A stretch of 64,000 bases of DNA from Candidatus Anderseniibacteriota bacterium (GTDB lineage Bacteria; Patescibacteria; Andersenbacteria; UBA10190), in contig JAIOOW010000002.1 in the NCBI GenBank assembly GCA_021414205.1, forward strand, positions 62,001-126,000, given 5' to 3'. The notes under the pieces were generated by a model, which saw nothing but the letters and a program-made list of their open reading frames with translations, was not told the origin of the DNA and searched no databases. Shown here one piece after another: positions 18,010-26,375 of the stretch (its first letter is position 1; every line of letters starts with the position of its first letter). Both the position numbers and the translations under genes were made by a program.

Positions 18010-18885
18010 CTACTCATTGGCAACTTCCAATAAATACGCTCCGTACCCGCTCTTGAGTAATCCCTGAGCTATTTCTTCTAGCTGCTCTTTTGTAATATAT
18101 CCCATTCGATACGCTACCTCCTCAATACACCCTATTTTCAGACCCTGCCGCTGCTCTACAATTTGAACAAAATTGCCCGCTTGCAATAGCGATTGATGCG
18201 TTCCTGTATCCAACCATGCGGTGCCGCGGCTAAGCACAGATACGTTCAACTTCCCTTGCTGCAAATATTCCAAGTTAACATCAGTGATTTCATATTCTCC
18301 GCGAGCAGATGGCTGGAGGTTTTCCGCAATCCCAATAACAGTATTGTCATAGAAATACACGCCCGGAACTGCGTAATGAGATTGCGGATGTTCCGGTTTT
18401 TCCTCAATGCTAATTGCCTTACCCGCATCGTCAAACGAAACTACGCCGTATCGCTCAGGGTCAGACACATGGTACGCAAAGATTCTTCCGCCACCGTTTT
18501 CTTCTACTTCCTTTTTTGCATCTTGCAATACTTCCTGAAAATTACTTCCATAAAAAATATTATCCCCGAGTATCAATGCCACGTTATCAGTACCTATAAA
18601 ATCCTTACCCAATACGAAAGCTTGAGCCAATCCGTTCGGTTTTTCTTGAACAACATATGAGAATTTCATGCCAATTTGCGAACCGTCTCCGAGCAAATTT
18701 TCAAACATCGGCAAATCATGGGGAGTGGAAATAATAAGAACCTCCTGTATTCCGGCCAACATTAATGCAGAAAGTGGATAATACACCATCGGCTTGTCGT
18801 ATACCGGCATTAACTGCTTACTTATTGCTTTTGTAAGCGGGTACAAACGCGTGCCAGATCCGCCTGCGAGAATTATTCCCTTCAT
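18010..18885 (-). CDS. rmlA: Glucose-1-phosphate thymidylyltransferase
   Basis: A protein of 291 residues. MKGIILAGGSGTRLYPLT, then KQLMPVYDKPM, then LGDNIFYG and EKPEHPQS are standard for RmlA/RfbA, which makes dTDP-glucose from dTTP and glucose-1-phosphate. The start at 18885 overlaps the stop of the preceding membrane-protein gene by ATGA, so translation is coupled; a longer frame upstream would lie inside that gene. With rmlC and rmlD (elsewhere in the window) it provides three of four steps to dTDP-L-rhamnose. No rmlB is present in the window. Confidence 0.95.
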   Translation of the reverse strand: MKGIILAGGSGTRLYPLTKAISKQLMPVYDKPMVYYPLSALMLAGIQEVLIISTPHDLPMFENLLGDGSQIGMKFSYVVQEKPNGLAQAFVLGKDFIGTDNVALILGDNIFYGSNFQEVLQDAKKEVEENGGGRIFAYHVSDPERYGVVSFDDAGKAISIEEKPEHPQSHYAVPGVYFYDNTVIGIAENLQPSARGEYEITDVNLEYLQQGKLNVSVLSRGTAWLDTGTHQSLLQAGNFVQIVEQRQGLKIGCIEEVAYRMGYITKEQLEEIAQGLLKSGYGAYLLEVANE

Positions 18886-19502
18886 ACCAGCTGTCGATAC
18901 ATGTGTGCAAGAGCGATCATCGTAGTAGGAACTGTCCATAATAGTCCGATTCCCAATACAATTGCGCCTGCAATATTTATGAGCACAAGCACGATCATAA
19001 ATCCGAACAGCTGCCATCGGTACCCTTTCGTAATTTCAGCACTTTTCTTCAATGCTTCGACAGGCTGCAATCCCTTATCGATAATAAGATACGTATAAAA
19101 CATCCATGCAATAGCAATCATAATTCCAGGAACGATAAGCAATATCGATCCTAATGCAACGCTTACTCCAAACAAAATACTTGCAATAAGATATGGCCAA
19201 AAAATAGTATTAATAGACCAGACATCGTCATATTTAAGCTCTTTTTTATCTACGGCCTTCAAACTTATCTTCATTACGCCCAATCGGATATACGCTGAAA
19301 TCAATGCGCCTATAATACCTCCGATTAATCCCAGACCAGCTGCGCTAGTGTGATAATCATGACCGAAAGATCCGCCAAGCATTCTCGGGACCAGGCTGCC
19401 GCCAATAAAAAGAATCGCCATGATTCCTACAAAGAATAAGAAATTGCTCGTAGTAGTTTTCCATCCGTATGCTATTGCCTCCTTTGGTTGTAGTGTTTTC
19501 AT
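18882..19502 (-). CDS. Multi-pass membrane protein, function unknown
   Basis: A protein of 206 residues with about five hydrophobic segments, Gly and Ile rich, and the motif KSAEITKGYRWQLFGF between helices near residues 155-175. This pattern is shared by poorly characterised membrane families similar to the GDPD membrane-domain/DUF975 type; I cannot assign a function. The ATG is preceded at 6 nt by TATAGT with TGA before it (extended -10), so it probably begins a leaderless transcript that continues into rmlA through a 4-nt overlap. Confidence 0.7.
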   Translation of the reverse strand: MKTLQPKEAIAYGWKTTTSNFLFFVGIMAILFIGGSLVPRMLGGSFGHDYHTSAAGLGLIGGIIGALISAYIRLGVMKISLKAVDKKELKYDDVWSINTIFWPYLIASILFGVSVALGSILLIVPGIMIAIAWMFYTYLIIDKGLQPVEALKKSAEITKGYRWQLFGFMIVLVLINIAGAIVLGIGLLWTVPTTMIALAHMYRQLV

Positions 19503-19518
19503 ACAAACACTATATCAC

Positions 19519-20508
19519 TTAGGCCCCAATGTGCCTATGGGGAGCCAAATAATCTTGAATATACTCAGCAATAGCATCTTCTAGAGCATAATTTTCTGAT
19601 ATGTCAAATCCCGCACTGGCAAGCTTGCTCGTATCTGCTTGGGTAAAATATTGATACTGGTGCTTGATATGCTCTGGCATATCTATAAATTCAATTTTTT
19701 CGGGCATAGCACTTGCCGCAAACATTGCTCGCGCAACATCCAGCCATGAACGCGCCTTCCCAGTACCCACGTTATACACGCCACCAATCTCCTTATGATC
19801 CAAGAAAAACAACACTGCACGCACTGCATCTTTCACATAAATGAAGTCTCGCTTCTGTTCTCCGTCTCCATACTTCTTTTCATATGACTTAAATAACGTC
19901 ATTTCTTTTCCACTTGCAACATCCGGATACTTTTTCGCAACCACGCTCATCATTTCTTCTTTATGCCACTCGTTCGGCCCGAATACGTTAAAGAATCGAA
20001 GGCCCACGGCTTCATTCAAAAATCTGCCGTCGCGCGCCCAAATATCTACAAGCAATTTCGACTTGCCATATAAGTTTAAAGGCACCAGCTTATCGAATAA
20101 TTTTTCATCATCATCGTATCCGTTCTCGCCATTACCATACGTTGCTGCACTAGATGCATAAATACAGCGAACATTATGGGACTGGCACCACCTAATAATA
20201 TCTTTCGAATATTCTACGTTGTTATCTTCTAAATAGCTCCAATCCGTTTCAGTAGTAGAACTGCACGCACCCATATGAATAATCGCTTCAATATTTTGAT
20301 TATCAAAATCTCCTGCCAGTAATTGCTCACGAAATTCTGCAATGCCGATCATCTGATCGTATTGCAAATGCGCAATATTATCTTCCTTCTCATCATGATC
20401 AACATCATCAACATCATCAACAATAATAATATCTTCACGCCCACGCGCATTTAATTCCGCAACAATTGCACTTCCGATAAATCCCGCCCCGCCGGTAACA
20501 ATAATCAT
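19519..20508 (-). CDS. hldD: ADP-L-glycero-D-manno-heptose 6-epimerase
   Basis: Extended SDR of 329 residues. TGGAGFIGSAIV binds NADP, and the sequence HMGACSSTTETDW is diagnostic of HldD/RfaD; the catalytic YGKSK and FNVFGPNEWHK follow. It converts ADP-D-glycero-D-manno-heptose to the L form, the last step of the pathway. It overlaps the stop of the nucleotidyltransferase gene by 4 nt (ATGA) and closes the heptose operon. A low-complexity acidic run (DDVDDVDHDEKED) near residue 35 is unusual for the family. Confidence 0.93.
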   Translation of the reverse strand: MIIVTGGAGFIGSAIVAELNARGREDIIIVDDVDDVDHDEKEDNIAHLQYDQMIGIAEFREQLLAGDFDNQNIEAIIHMGACSSTTETDWSYLEDNNVEYSKDIIRWCQSHNVRCIYASSAATYGNGENGYDDDEKLFDKLVPLNLYGKSKLLVDIWARDGRFLNEAVGLRFFNVFGPNEWHKEEMMSVVAKKYPDVASGKEMTLFKSYEKKYGDGEQKRDFIYVKDAVRAVLFFLDHKEIGGVYNVGTGKARSWLDVARAMFAASAMPEKIEFIDMPEHIKHQYQYFTQADTSKLASAGFDISENYALEDAIAEYIQDYLAPHRHIGA

Positions 20509-21011
20509 AGCGCTTTAATTTTTTCAATTATTTCACTTGTAGACAAATTCGGTCGGCGTTTCACTACGTATGCAGTAGCGCCAACAGCTTGCATTGCAGG
20601 GTATTCGATCCACGATTCTGCTTGGCCATGATCGTCACCGTTTACATGAACATTCGGCTTAATTGCTGGCAAGAATGATCCGTGCGGCTCTTCGTCGTAT
20701 CCGCCATTCATAATCACCACATAATCAACGCATGCGAGCGCTGCCAATAATGCAGCGCGCTGATCTTGCGGAATAATAGGTCGCTCCGGCCCTTTTTTAT
20801 CATGAACGGATTTGTCTGTATTTATACCAACGAACAATACATCGCCCTGCCGCTTCGCTTCTTCTAAAAAGTCCAAATGCCCGGCCTGGAGCAAGTCAAA
20901 TACGCCATTTACCGTTACCAGCTTCTTGCCTTCTGCATGCAATTCATCAGCTTTTTGCTTCGCCTGTTCAATCGTTAATATTTTATCGTATCTCCATAAG
21001 TGTTCGGTCAT
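20505..21011 (-). CDS. hldC: D-glycero-beta-D-manno-heptose 1-phosphate adenylyltransferase (HldE C-domain type)
   Basis: A protein of 168 residues. NGVFDLLQAGHLDFLEEAK is the HxGH nucleotidyltransferase site, followed by NTDKSV and RPIIPQDQRAALLAAL, as in the second domain of RfaE/HldE. It adds AMP to heptose-1-phosphate. Here it is a separate protein from the kinase, as in Aquifex and some other bacteria. A CATACT box lies 6 nt before the ATG, so an internal leaderless start is possible in addition to read-through from upstream. Confidence 0.92.
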   Translation of the reverse strand: MTEHLWRYDKILTIEQAKQKADELHAEGKKLVTVNGVFDLLQAGHLDFLEEAKRQGDVLFVGINTDKSVHDKKGPERPIIPQDQRAALLAALACVDYVVIMNGGYDEEPHGSFLPAIKPNVHVNGDDHGQAESWIEYPAMQAVGATAYVVKRRPNLSTSEIIEKIKAL

Positions 21012-21056
21012 GGGGTAAGTATGACACGGAAATTATGAACTTGGGAAGATAGTATA

Positions 21057-21635
21057 TTATTCTCTCCTGAACTGTCCAACGCTTTGCTTTAATTCATTCA
21101 ACCTCTTTAACGTTTCTTCCCTGCAATCATTCCAACCATTCGAGTAAAGAGCCAAAACTGGTACTGCCACCTTACCGCTTAACCTATCCATAAATAACCC
21201 CAGAATTTCATCTACAATATACTTAGTGGCTTTCCGAGCACGCTTGTTCAGGTTATACACGTCATCACTTGTCTGCAAACCATGCACAATCTCTCTTCTT
21301 AACTTATTTGCATATAAAAGTTTTGTATAAAGCTGAGAATCATGTGTAAGAAATAAGTAAAAACTTATTAATTGATAAGCTTGAACTCGCTCATCTATTT
21401 TCGGAACATTTTTAAAAGAAAGCCTATGTGCGACTTGTCTAATTAAACTGGGAAGCATAATTTGTTCCACAAAAGCCCAGCTTAGCAGAAGAGATTCCGT
21501 GTATGCACGCCTTTTCACAGACTTATTAATTTGCTCCATTACGGGCCCCACTAATTTTTCAAATTTTTTAAAATCTTCTGTAACTAAAATTTGAAGCGGG
21601 CTCTTTTCAATCGGAACCTGCTTTTTATAATTCAT
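21057..21635 (-). CDS. HEPN-like protein embedded in the heptose operon
   Basis: An all-helical protein of 192 residues that I do not recognise by family. It contains NKLRREIVHGL, with Arg113 and His118 in the RxxxxH spacing of HEPN ribonucleases and HEPN-like ligand-binding domains. The context LR-x2-IVHG resembles several HEPN families. The ATG overlaps the gmhB stop by 4 nt, so it is translated with the heptose genes. No partner nucleotidyltransferase of the MNT type is adjacent. It could be an RNase, a non-catalytic regulator or a structural helper; the motif alone does not decide. Confidence 0.7.
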   Translation of the reverse strand: MNYKKQVPIEKSPLQILVTEDFKKFEKLVGPVMEQINKSVKRRAYTESLLLSWAFVEQIMLPSLIRQVAHRLSFKNVPKIDERVQAYQLISFYLFLTHDSQLYTKLLYANKLRREIVHGLQTSDDVYNLNKRARKATKYIVDEILGLFMDRLSGKVAVPVLALYSNGWNDCREETLKRLNELKQSVGQFRRE

Positions 21636-22162
21636 ACTATTTTTTCCGCCGCTTGTTTAAGCGAATCCACAATCAAGTCGGGCTTTTGAGATAACTTTCC
21701 TTCTTCCCAATACTGACTTCGGATGATTGCCGTGTGCGTTCCTGCATTTTTCCCGAACAGTAAATCCGCTTCTTTATCGCCCACAATCCAGCTATTTACA
21801 TAATCAATCTCACCAATCTTCGCCTCAATCTGCTTGGCCATTCCGATCTTCGGCTTTCTGCAATCGCAATCACTTTGTCCGCGATCGTGCGGACAATATG
21901 CGACCATCGCAATATGTACGCCATGCGCTTCAAATTCTGCCAGCATATATTCGTGAAGCTTGTGCATTTGCTCAACGGTATACTTGCCCTGTGCAATTCC
22001 TGATTGATTCGTGACTATTGCAAGCGTATACCTGGCATTTTGTAATAGCTTGCACGCATCAATCGCACCATCGCACCACTGCCATTGGTCAGCTTCGTTC
22101 ACATACCCATGATCGACATTCAGAGTACCGTCACGATCCAAAAAAATAACTTTATTACTCAT
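21632..22162 (-). CDS. gmhB: D-glycero-D-manno-heptose 1,7-bisphosphate 7-phosphatase
   Basis: HAD phosphatase of 176 residues. FLDRDGTLNVDHGYV gives the two catalytic Asp, and the zinc-binding stretch CPHDRGQSDCDCRKP is typical of GmhB. It removes the 7-phosphate after the kinase step. It overlaps the kinase gene by 8 nt upstream and the HEPN-like gene by 4 nt downstream, so these are tightly coupled. Confidence 0.93.
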   Translation of the reverse strand: MSNKVIFLDRDGTLNVDHGYVNEADQWQWCDGAIDACKLLQNARYTLAIVTNQSGIAQGKYTVEQMHKLHEYMLAEFEAHGVHIAMVAYCPHDRGQSDCDCRKPKIGMAKQIEAKIGEIDYVNSWIVGDKEADLLFGKNAGTHTAIIRSQYWEEGKLSQKPDLIVDSLKQAAEKIV

Positions 22163-23156
22163 GATGATCTTCTATCGTATGCAATAACTCTTCAACGGTT
22201 ATTCCGACTGCGCCCGTTTTCTTTGCCACAGTAGCACCTGCCGCATTGCCTAATTCTGCAGCTTCTACGCTTGTTGCTCCCGCGAGCTTTGCAAGCAAGA
22301 TAGTAACAGCAGCCGTATCTCCGCATCCGGAAGTATCCACTACTTCATTATGAGAAATATAATTCGACGGAACATACACACCCACTTGTCCTTTTTCTTT
22401 CACGTACATACCTTCTGAACTCAACGTAAGATACGCATTCGTATCGAACGACTCCGAAACCATCTCCGCAAGCTCGTGCGCCTTCTTTCCGCCATTGTCG
22501 TGCATATTGATTCCCAAAAATTCATGAGCTTCTTTTTTATTCGGAGACATGTACGTCGCTCCCGTAAAGTAGGTTACTCGAGATGGCTTCACATCGACCA
22601 TAAGGGGAATATTTTTTTCTCGCATAATATTCAAAATAGTTTCGGCAATTTTCTGTGTCACTGCACCTTTTGCATAATCCGACACAATAATGCCATCGAC
22701 CATATCAGTATGTTTTGCAATCGCCTCCACTATTTGCTGCTCGACAGAAGGGCTTGCTTCAAGAATTTCTTCATGATCAACGCGAAGCAATTGCTGACTC
22801 CCAACAACATACCTCTTCTTCACAATCGTAGGCATTCTGCCATCTGTAATAAATTCCGGTTCATACCCTTCTTTTTGAGCAGTTTCTTTTAAAGAATTTC
22901 CAATATCGTCATTTCCTACAATGCCGATACACACGACACTAGCGCCGAGCATTGCCGCATTTTTTGCCGTATTCCCAGCGCCTCCTGTGGCATTCTCTTC
23001 CTTCTTCGCGTGCAAAATAGGCACGGGAGCTTCGGGGTTCAATCGCTCTACTACACCAAACACATATCGATCTAGAAAAACATCTCCAACAACCAGCAAT
23101 TTCTTACCTTTGAATTTCGATGTTATTGATTGCGCAGCACCAAGTGAAATACTCAT
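22155..23156 (-). CDS. hldA: D-glycero-beta-D-manno-heptose-7-phosphate kinase (HldE N-domain type)
   Basis: PfkB-fold kinase of 333 residues. GDVFLDRYVFGVVERLNPE followed by APVPIL is the RfaE domain I signature; GGAGNTAKNAAMLGA and the anion-hole motif DTSGCGDTAAV are present. It phosphorylates heptose-7-phosphate at position 1. It is separate from the adenylyltransferase, which lies two genes downstream. It starts with an ATGA overlap on the gmhA stop. Confidence 0.93.
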   Translation of the reverse strand: MSISLGAAQSITSKFKGKKLLVVGDVFLDRYVFGVVERLNPEAPVPILHAKKEENATGGAGNTAKNAAMLGASVVCIGIVGNDDIGNSLKETAQKEGYEPEFITDGRMPTIVKKRYVVGSQQLLRVDHEEILEASPSVEQQIVEAIAKHTDMVDGIIVSDYAKGAVTQKIAETILNIMREKNIPLMVDVKPSRVTYFTGATYMSPNKKEAHEFLGINMHDNGGKKAHELAEMVSESFDTNAYLTLSSEGMYVKEKGQVGVYVPSNYISHNEVVDTSGCGDTAAVTILLAKLAGATSVEAAELGNAAGATVAKKTGAVGITVEELLHTIEDHHE

Positions 23157-23746
23157 GATAATCGAGGAACTTCTTCAAATGTTTCGCAAATCATATGGAT
23201 TGCATGGAGATGCAATTCTTGCATGCGTTCCGTGGCATATTTGCTATCTGAGACCTTGGGAGCAGGTGCTTCGATTGCAATGTCCGCAATGTCTTTTAAT
23301 TTTCCCTGTGTTCCCGTAATCGCAATAACGGTCATACCATTTACCCGAGCAGCTTCTGCGGCCTTGAGAATATTCTCTGAATTACCAGATGTTGAAAGAC
23401 CTACAAATACATCCCCTTCTTGGCCCAAGGCCTCAATTTGACGGGAATAAATTTGGTCGAATCCGAAATCGTTCGCAATGCATGTAATAGCATTACTATC
23501 CGCGGTAAGCGATATCGCCGGATACGGCTTGCGATCAGTTCGGTATCTCCCAATCAACTCTTCAGCAAAATGCTGTGCTTCCGATGCACTTCCACCATTG
23601 CCCGCAACAAATACTCTTCCACCTTTCGAAAACGATTCGTGCAAATGCTCCGCAGCATGCGAGCATTGTTCATGAAACTTTTCCAAATCTCTCAATAAAT
23701 CTCGTAGCTCGTTTGTATGCGCCGCAAATAATTTTTTGTATATCAT
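23153..23746 (-). CDS. gmhA: Phosphoheptose isomerase
   Basis: SIS-domain protein of 197 residues. AGNGGSASEAQHFAEELIG and the later STSGNSENIL, with a C-terminal helix (HLHAIHMICETFEE), match GmhA, which turns sedoheptulose-7-phosphate into D-glycero-D-manno-heptose-7-phosphate. This is the entry step of ADP-heptose synthesis. The gene follows rmlD by 30 nt and leads gmhA-hldA-gmhB-HEPN-hldC-hldD. Confidence 0.95.
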   Translation of the reverse strand: MIYKKLFAAHTNELRDLLRDLEKFHEQCSHAAEHLHESFSKGGRVFVAGNGGSASEAQHFAEELIGRYRTDRKPYPAISLTADSNAITCIANDFGFDQIYSRQIEALGQEGDVFVGLSTSGNSENILKAAEAARVNGMTVIAITGTQGKLKDIADIAIEAPAPKVSDSKYATERMQELHLHAIHMICETFEEVPRLS

Positions 23747-23776
23747 TCTTTTAGTATGTCCCTTTTCTCAGGTTTT

Positions 23777-24598
23777 TCAAGCAAGATACTCTCGCAACGC
23801 ATCTTTCCAATCTCGAAATTCCGGACCTTTCGTGTGCTTTAAAATACTATATTGCGGACGTTTTGCTGGACGAGGGAACTCTGCTGATGAAACAGGCTTC
23901 ACATCAACTTTCATTCCAGGAACAATTGTAAAAATCATTTCAGCAAACTCAAACCACGATGCACTTCCAGTATTTACACCATGATAAATTCCAAACGGTT
24001 CTTGATTTTCCAACAGGCTCCTCACAAATTGCGCCAAGTCTTTTGTAAATGTCGGGCTTCCGAATTGATCATTCACGACACTCAAATTCTTTTTTGTCTT
24101 CCCAAGCTCAATCATCGTATCTACAAAGTTTTTTCCATTTGGGCCGTAGAGCCACGCTGTTCTAACTAAGTAAAACTTGCACCCGCTTTCAACCAATGCA
24201 CGCTCTCCTGCCAATTTGGATTGTCCATATACGTTTACAGCAGGGCCTGGGGAATCCGCTTCACTATATCCGTCTTGTTTATCTCCGGGAAATACATAAT
24301 CAGTACTAAAATGGACCAGTGTTGCGTCCATCATACTTGCAACATCAGCAAGATTTTTTACTCCCGTTTCATTTACTAAAAATGCGTCGTCTTTATGCTC
24401 TTCTGCGGCATCCACGTTGGTATACGCCGCCGCATTTATAATGACATCTGGCTGCAACGGCATAAGCACCTCACGAACGCTTTGAGCATTAGTAATATCA
24501 ATTTCTTCCCTGTCTAACAAGACGGATTTCGCATCTGTAAACACAGAAGCAAGCATGCTCCCTAGCATGCCCTTTGCACCAATAATCACAATATTCAT
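23777..24598 (-). CDS. rmlD: dTDP-4-dehydrorhamnose reductase
   Basis: A protein of 273 residues. MNIVIIGAKGMLGSML is the NAD(P) site and VNVYGQSKLAGE the catalytic YxxxK, as in RmlD, which makes dTDP-L-rhamnose. The start was set at 24598: a TATTAT -10 (24605-24610) ends 6 nt before, and the longer frame to 24760 runs across the terminator of the Nudix gene. It heads the operon that continues into the heptose genes, so rhamnose and heptose supply share a transcript. Confidence 0.93.
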   Translation of the reverse strand: MNIVIIGAKGMLGSMLASVFTDAKSVLLDREEIDITNAQSVREVLMPLQPDVIINAAAYTNVDAAEEHKDDAFLVNETGVKNLADVASMMDATLVHFSTDYVFPGDKQDGYSEADSPGPAVNVYGQSKLAGERALVESGCKFYLVRTAWLYGPNGKNFVDTMIELGKTKKNLSVVNDQFGSPTFTKDLAQFVRSLLENQEPFGIYHGVNTGSASWFEFAEMIFTIVPGMKVDVKPVSSAEFPRPAKRPQYSILKHTKGPEFRDWKDALREYLA

Positions 24599-24637
24599 GC
24601 TTCCATAATACCACGAACAAAAGAAGAAAAAAGGGAT

Positions 24638-24676
24638 AAAAAAACCGCTTGTCGAACATACTCGTTCAACAAGCGG
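24638..24676 (-). terminator. Intrinsic terminator of the Nudix gene
   Basis: Minus-strand hairpin with arms CCGCTTGT (24645-24652 on plus) and ACAAGCGG (24669-24676), inner pairing GAAC/GTTC, followed by TTTTTTT. It separates the Nudix cassette from rmlD. Confidence 0.9.
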
Positions 24677-24695
24677 AATGCATGCATCGATGCGA

Positions 24696-25436
24696 CTATC
24701 TTTGCTCGGGCAACATCGCAAGTGCAATGTCGTGAATGAGCCACATGGTTGCGAGAACAACCTTGCCGTCGACTGGAACGAACTGGTGCGTCTCCCACCC
24801 GATCAGATGGTCCGGATTATTCTGCCGACTAACCCATTTGGGAAATTCCTTCAAAGAAACGCTTCCCCATCGAGTGGCACCTTCCACCAACTTCGTTGGT
24901 TTGCCGGTGACAAGCGCGAAATCGATGCGCTGCACTTCGTCGTAGCATCCCGACGAGAACTGCATCCAAGATGGGAAGGGGTCATATACGCAAAGCGTTG
25001 TCAGATCCGCCTCTTCATCAAATTCGCGCACAGCCACTTCAAGCCGCGTTTCACCGATCTTCGCCGTACCGCCCGGAGCATCGCACTCAAGGCCAGTAAG
25101 GAGGTTTCCGTATCGAGGCATTACGACGTAGAGCAATTCGAATTCTGTATCGTACAATTTCAGAGCTCGAAGAGCAGAAAGATAATCACCGAATGTTGGA
25201 CGATCCTCGACACCAACACGACTTTGCGCCTCTTGCAGGACCTTGGGCATCTGCGCAGAATCTTTCAGCTTCATTCGAATCGGGATCCGAGTTGCGGCGT
25301 TTTGCATTCCCTTTCCTCGAGTAACGAATCCATACTTTTTTCCGTCATGAGGAGCTGTGCCCTCGACGAGAAAGTAATATCCGTCACCGATCGAATAAGC
25401 ATGTTGCAGCAAACCTGAATCAAATTCTTTTGGCAT
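24696..25436 (-). CDS. Nudix hydrolase domain protein
   Basis: A protein of 246 residues. The Nudix box reads GTAKIGETRLEVAVREFDEE followed by ADL: all acidic metal ligands (REFDEE) are present, with the usual Gly near the end replaced by Asp. Nudix enzymes split nucleoside diphosphates linked to another group; the substrate cannot be told. The N-terminal about 120 residues look like a separate small domain. SD AAAGG lies 8 nt before the ATG. It follows a small gene (25471-25731) by 34 nt and ends at its own terminator. Codon use looks more GC-rich than in the neighbours. Confidence 0.85.
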   Translation of the reverse strand: MPKEFDSGLLQHAYSIGDGYYFLVEGTAPHDGKKYGFVTRGKGMQNAATRIPIRMKLKDSAQMPKVLQEAQSRVGVEDRPTFGDYLSALRALKLYDTEFELLYVVMPRYGNLLTGLECDAPGGTAKIGETRLEVAVREFDEEADLTTLCVYDPFPSWMQFSSGCYDEVQRIDFALVTGKPTKLVEGATRWGSVSLKEFPKWVSRQNNPDHLIGWETHQFVPVDGKVVLATMWLIHDIALAMLPEQR

Positions 25437-25470
25437 GGTTGGAACCTTTCAAAAATAGAGTGCGTAAAAC

Positions 25471-25731
25471 CTATTCGACATACCGCATTCGCTGTCGCCG
25501 AGCTTGCAACCACCGCCTCTCATCAATACGCCGCCTGCGCTGAAAACGATGAAATTCATCGGAAGGTAATCGTATTCGACTCTCAAAGTCAGATCTATAG
25601 ATTCCCTCATACTCATCATCAGGCTCATCATGAAGGAATTCCAAAGCGACCTGCAAAAGAGAGCAGAATTCGCGCGATCCGTTTACGATATCAAGTGCGC
25701 GCAGAAGAACGCGATCATTGTTGTAAAACAA
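25471..25731 (-). CDS. Small hypothetical protein before the Nudix gene
   Basis: A protein of 86 residues, acidic in the middle (DEPDDEYEG) and very Arg-rich at the end (RFQRRRRIDERRWLQARRQR). It has no known motif and may bind nucleic acid or act with the Nudix protein, but this is a guess. The start is TTG at 25731 with an SD-like AGGGGTG. It is the first gene after a strong promoter (25788-25816). Confidence is moderate because the protein is short and the start is not ATG. Confidence 0.6.
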   Translation of the reverse strand: MFYNNDRVLLRALDIVNGSREFCSLLQVALEFLHDEPDDEYEGIYRSDFESRIRLPSDEFHRFQRRRRIDERRWLQARRQRMRYVE

Positions 25732-25787
25732 GATTGCACCCCTTTCGTTATATTTAGGAGAGATCAGCCAAAAACAGCCAGATTAAT

Positions 25788-25816
25788 AATATAGCACTAT
25801 TGCAGTATAATGTCAA
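25788..25816 (-). promoter_or_regulatory. Promoter of the small gene-Nudix cassette
   Basis: TTGACA (25811-25816), exactly 17 bp, TATATT (25788-25793) on the minus strand. The -35 begins 1 nt after the rmlC stop codon (25818-25820). Confidence 0.85.
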
Positions 25817-25817
25817 T

Positions 25818-26357
25818 CTATTCTATATCGCTCAGCGCCGGATATTGCGCATCTCTGTCCGCAATAATCGGGTTAGAAATCGGCCACATAATATTCAACG
25901 TAGGGTCATCCCAACGAAGACCGCGCTCATGTTCCGGAGAATATTCAGCAGTGCAGTTGTACATGAGCTTCGTATTATCTTCTAACGCAAGAAAGCCATG
26001 AGCAAATCCTTCCGGAATGTAAATCATGTTTCTCTTTTCGCTTGAAAGGGTTATTGAGATCCACTTACCGTAAAATGGCGAATCTTTTCGAACATCAACC
26101 GCAACGTCAAACGCCGAACCTGAAACTACATAGACTAACTTTGCCTGGGCCATGGGATCTGCTTGAAAATGAAGTCCGCGCAATACGCCCCTTCTGCTTA
26201 TCGAAAAATTTGTTTGTACAAACGGTTTAGTAATTCCATTCTTTGTAAATTCAGATTGCTTAAATAATTCAGAAAACTCGCCTCGATTATCCGGAAAGGT
26301 TTTTGGCTGTACGAGCAATACGCCATCGAGCGTAGTAGGAATGAATTCAAAAGGCAT
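25818..26357 (-). CDS. rmlC: dTDP-4-dehydrorhamnose 3,5-epimerase
   Basis: Cupin-fold epimerase of 179 residues. DNRGEFSELF, then VLRGLHFQ with the catalytic His, and IPEGFAHGFLAL are typical of RmlC/RfbC. It acts between RmlB and RmlD in dTDP-L-rhamnose synthesis. I chose the ATG at 26357 over a TTG 6 nt upstream. It lies 18 nt after a 35-residue ORF and upstream of the Nudix cassette; the other rml genes are 1-8 kb away. Confidence 0.95.
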   Translation of the reverse strand: MPFEFIPTTLDGVLLVQPKTFPDNRGEFSELFKQSEFTKNGITKPFVQTNFSISRRGVLRGLHFQADPMAQAKLVYVVSGSAFDVAVDVRKDSPFYGKWISITLSSEKRNMIYIPEGFAHGFLALEDNTKLMYNCTAEYSPEHERGLRWDDPTLNIMWPISNPIIADRDAQYPALSDIE

Positions 26358-26375
26358 ACTCAATAAAGCGTACTG

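Noticed and set aside
21057..21635. Calling the HEPN-like gene a toxin of a toxin-antitoxin pair
   Set aside because: No MNT-type nucleotidyltransferase or other antitoxin is next to it; the adjacent adenylyltransferase belongs to the heptose pathway.
24599..24760. N-terminal extension of rmlD
   Set aside because: It would translate through the Nudix gene terminator; the family starts with the NAD-binding strand at 24598, and a -10 lies just before.
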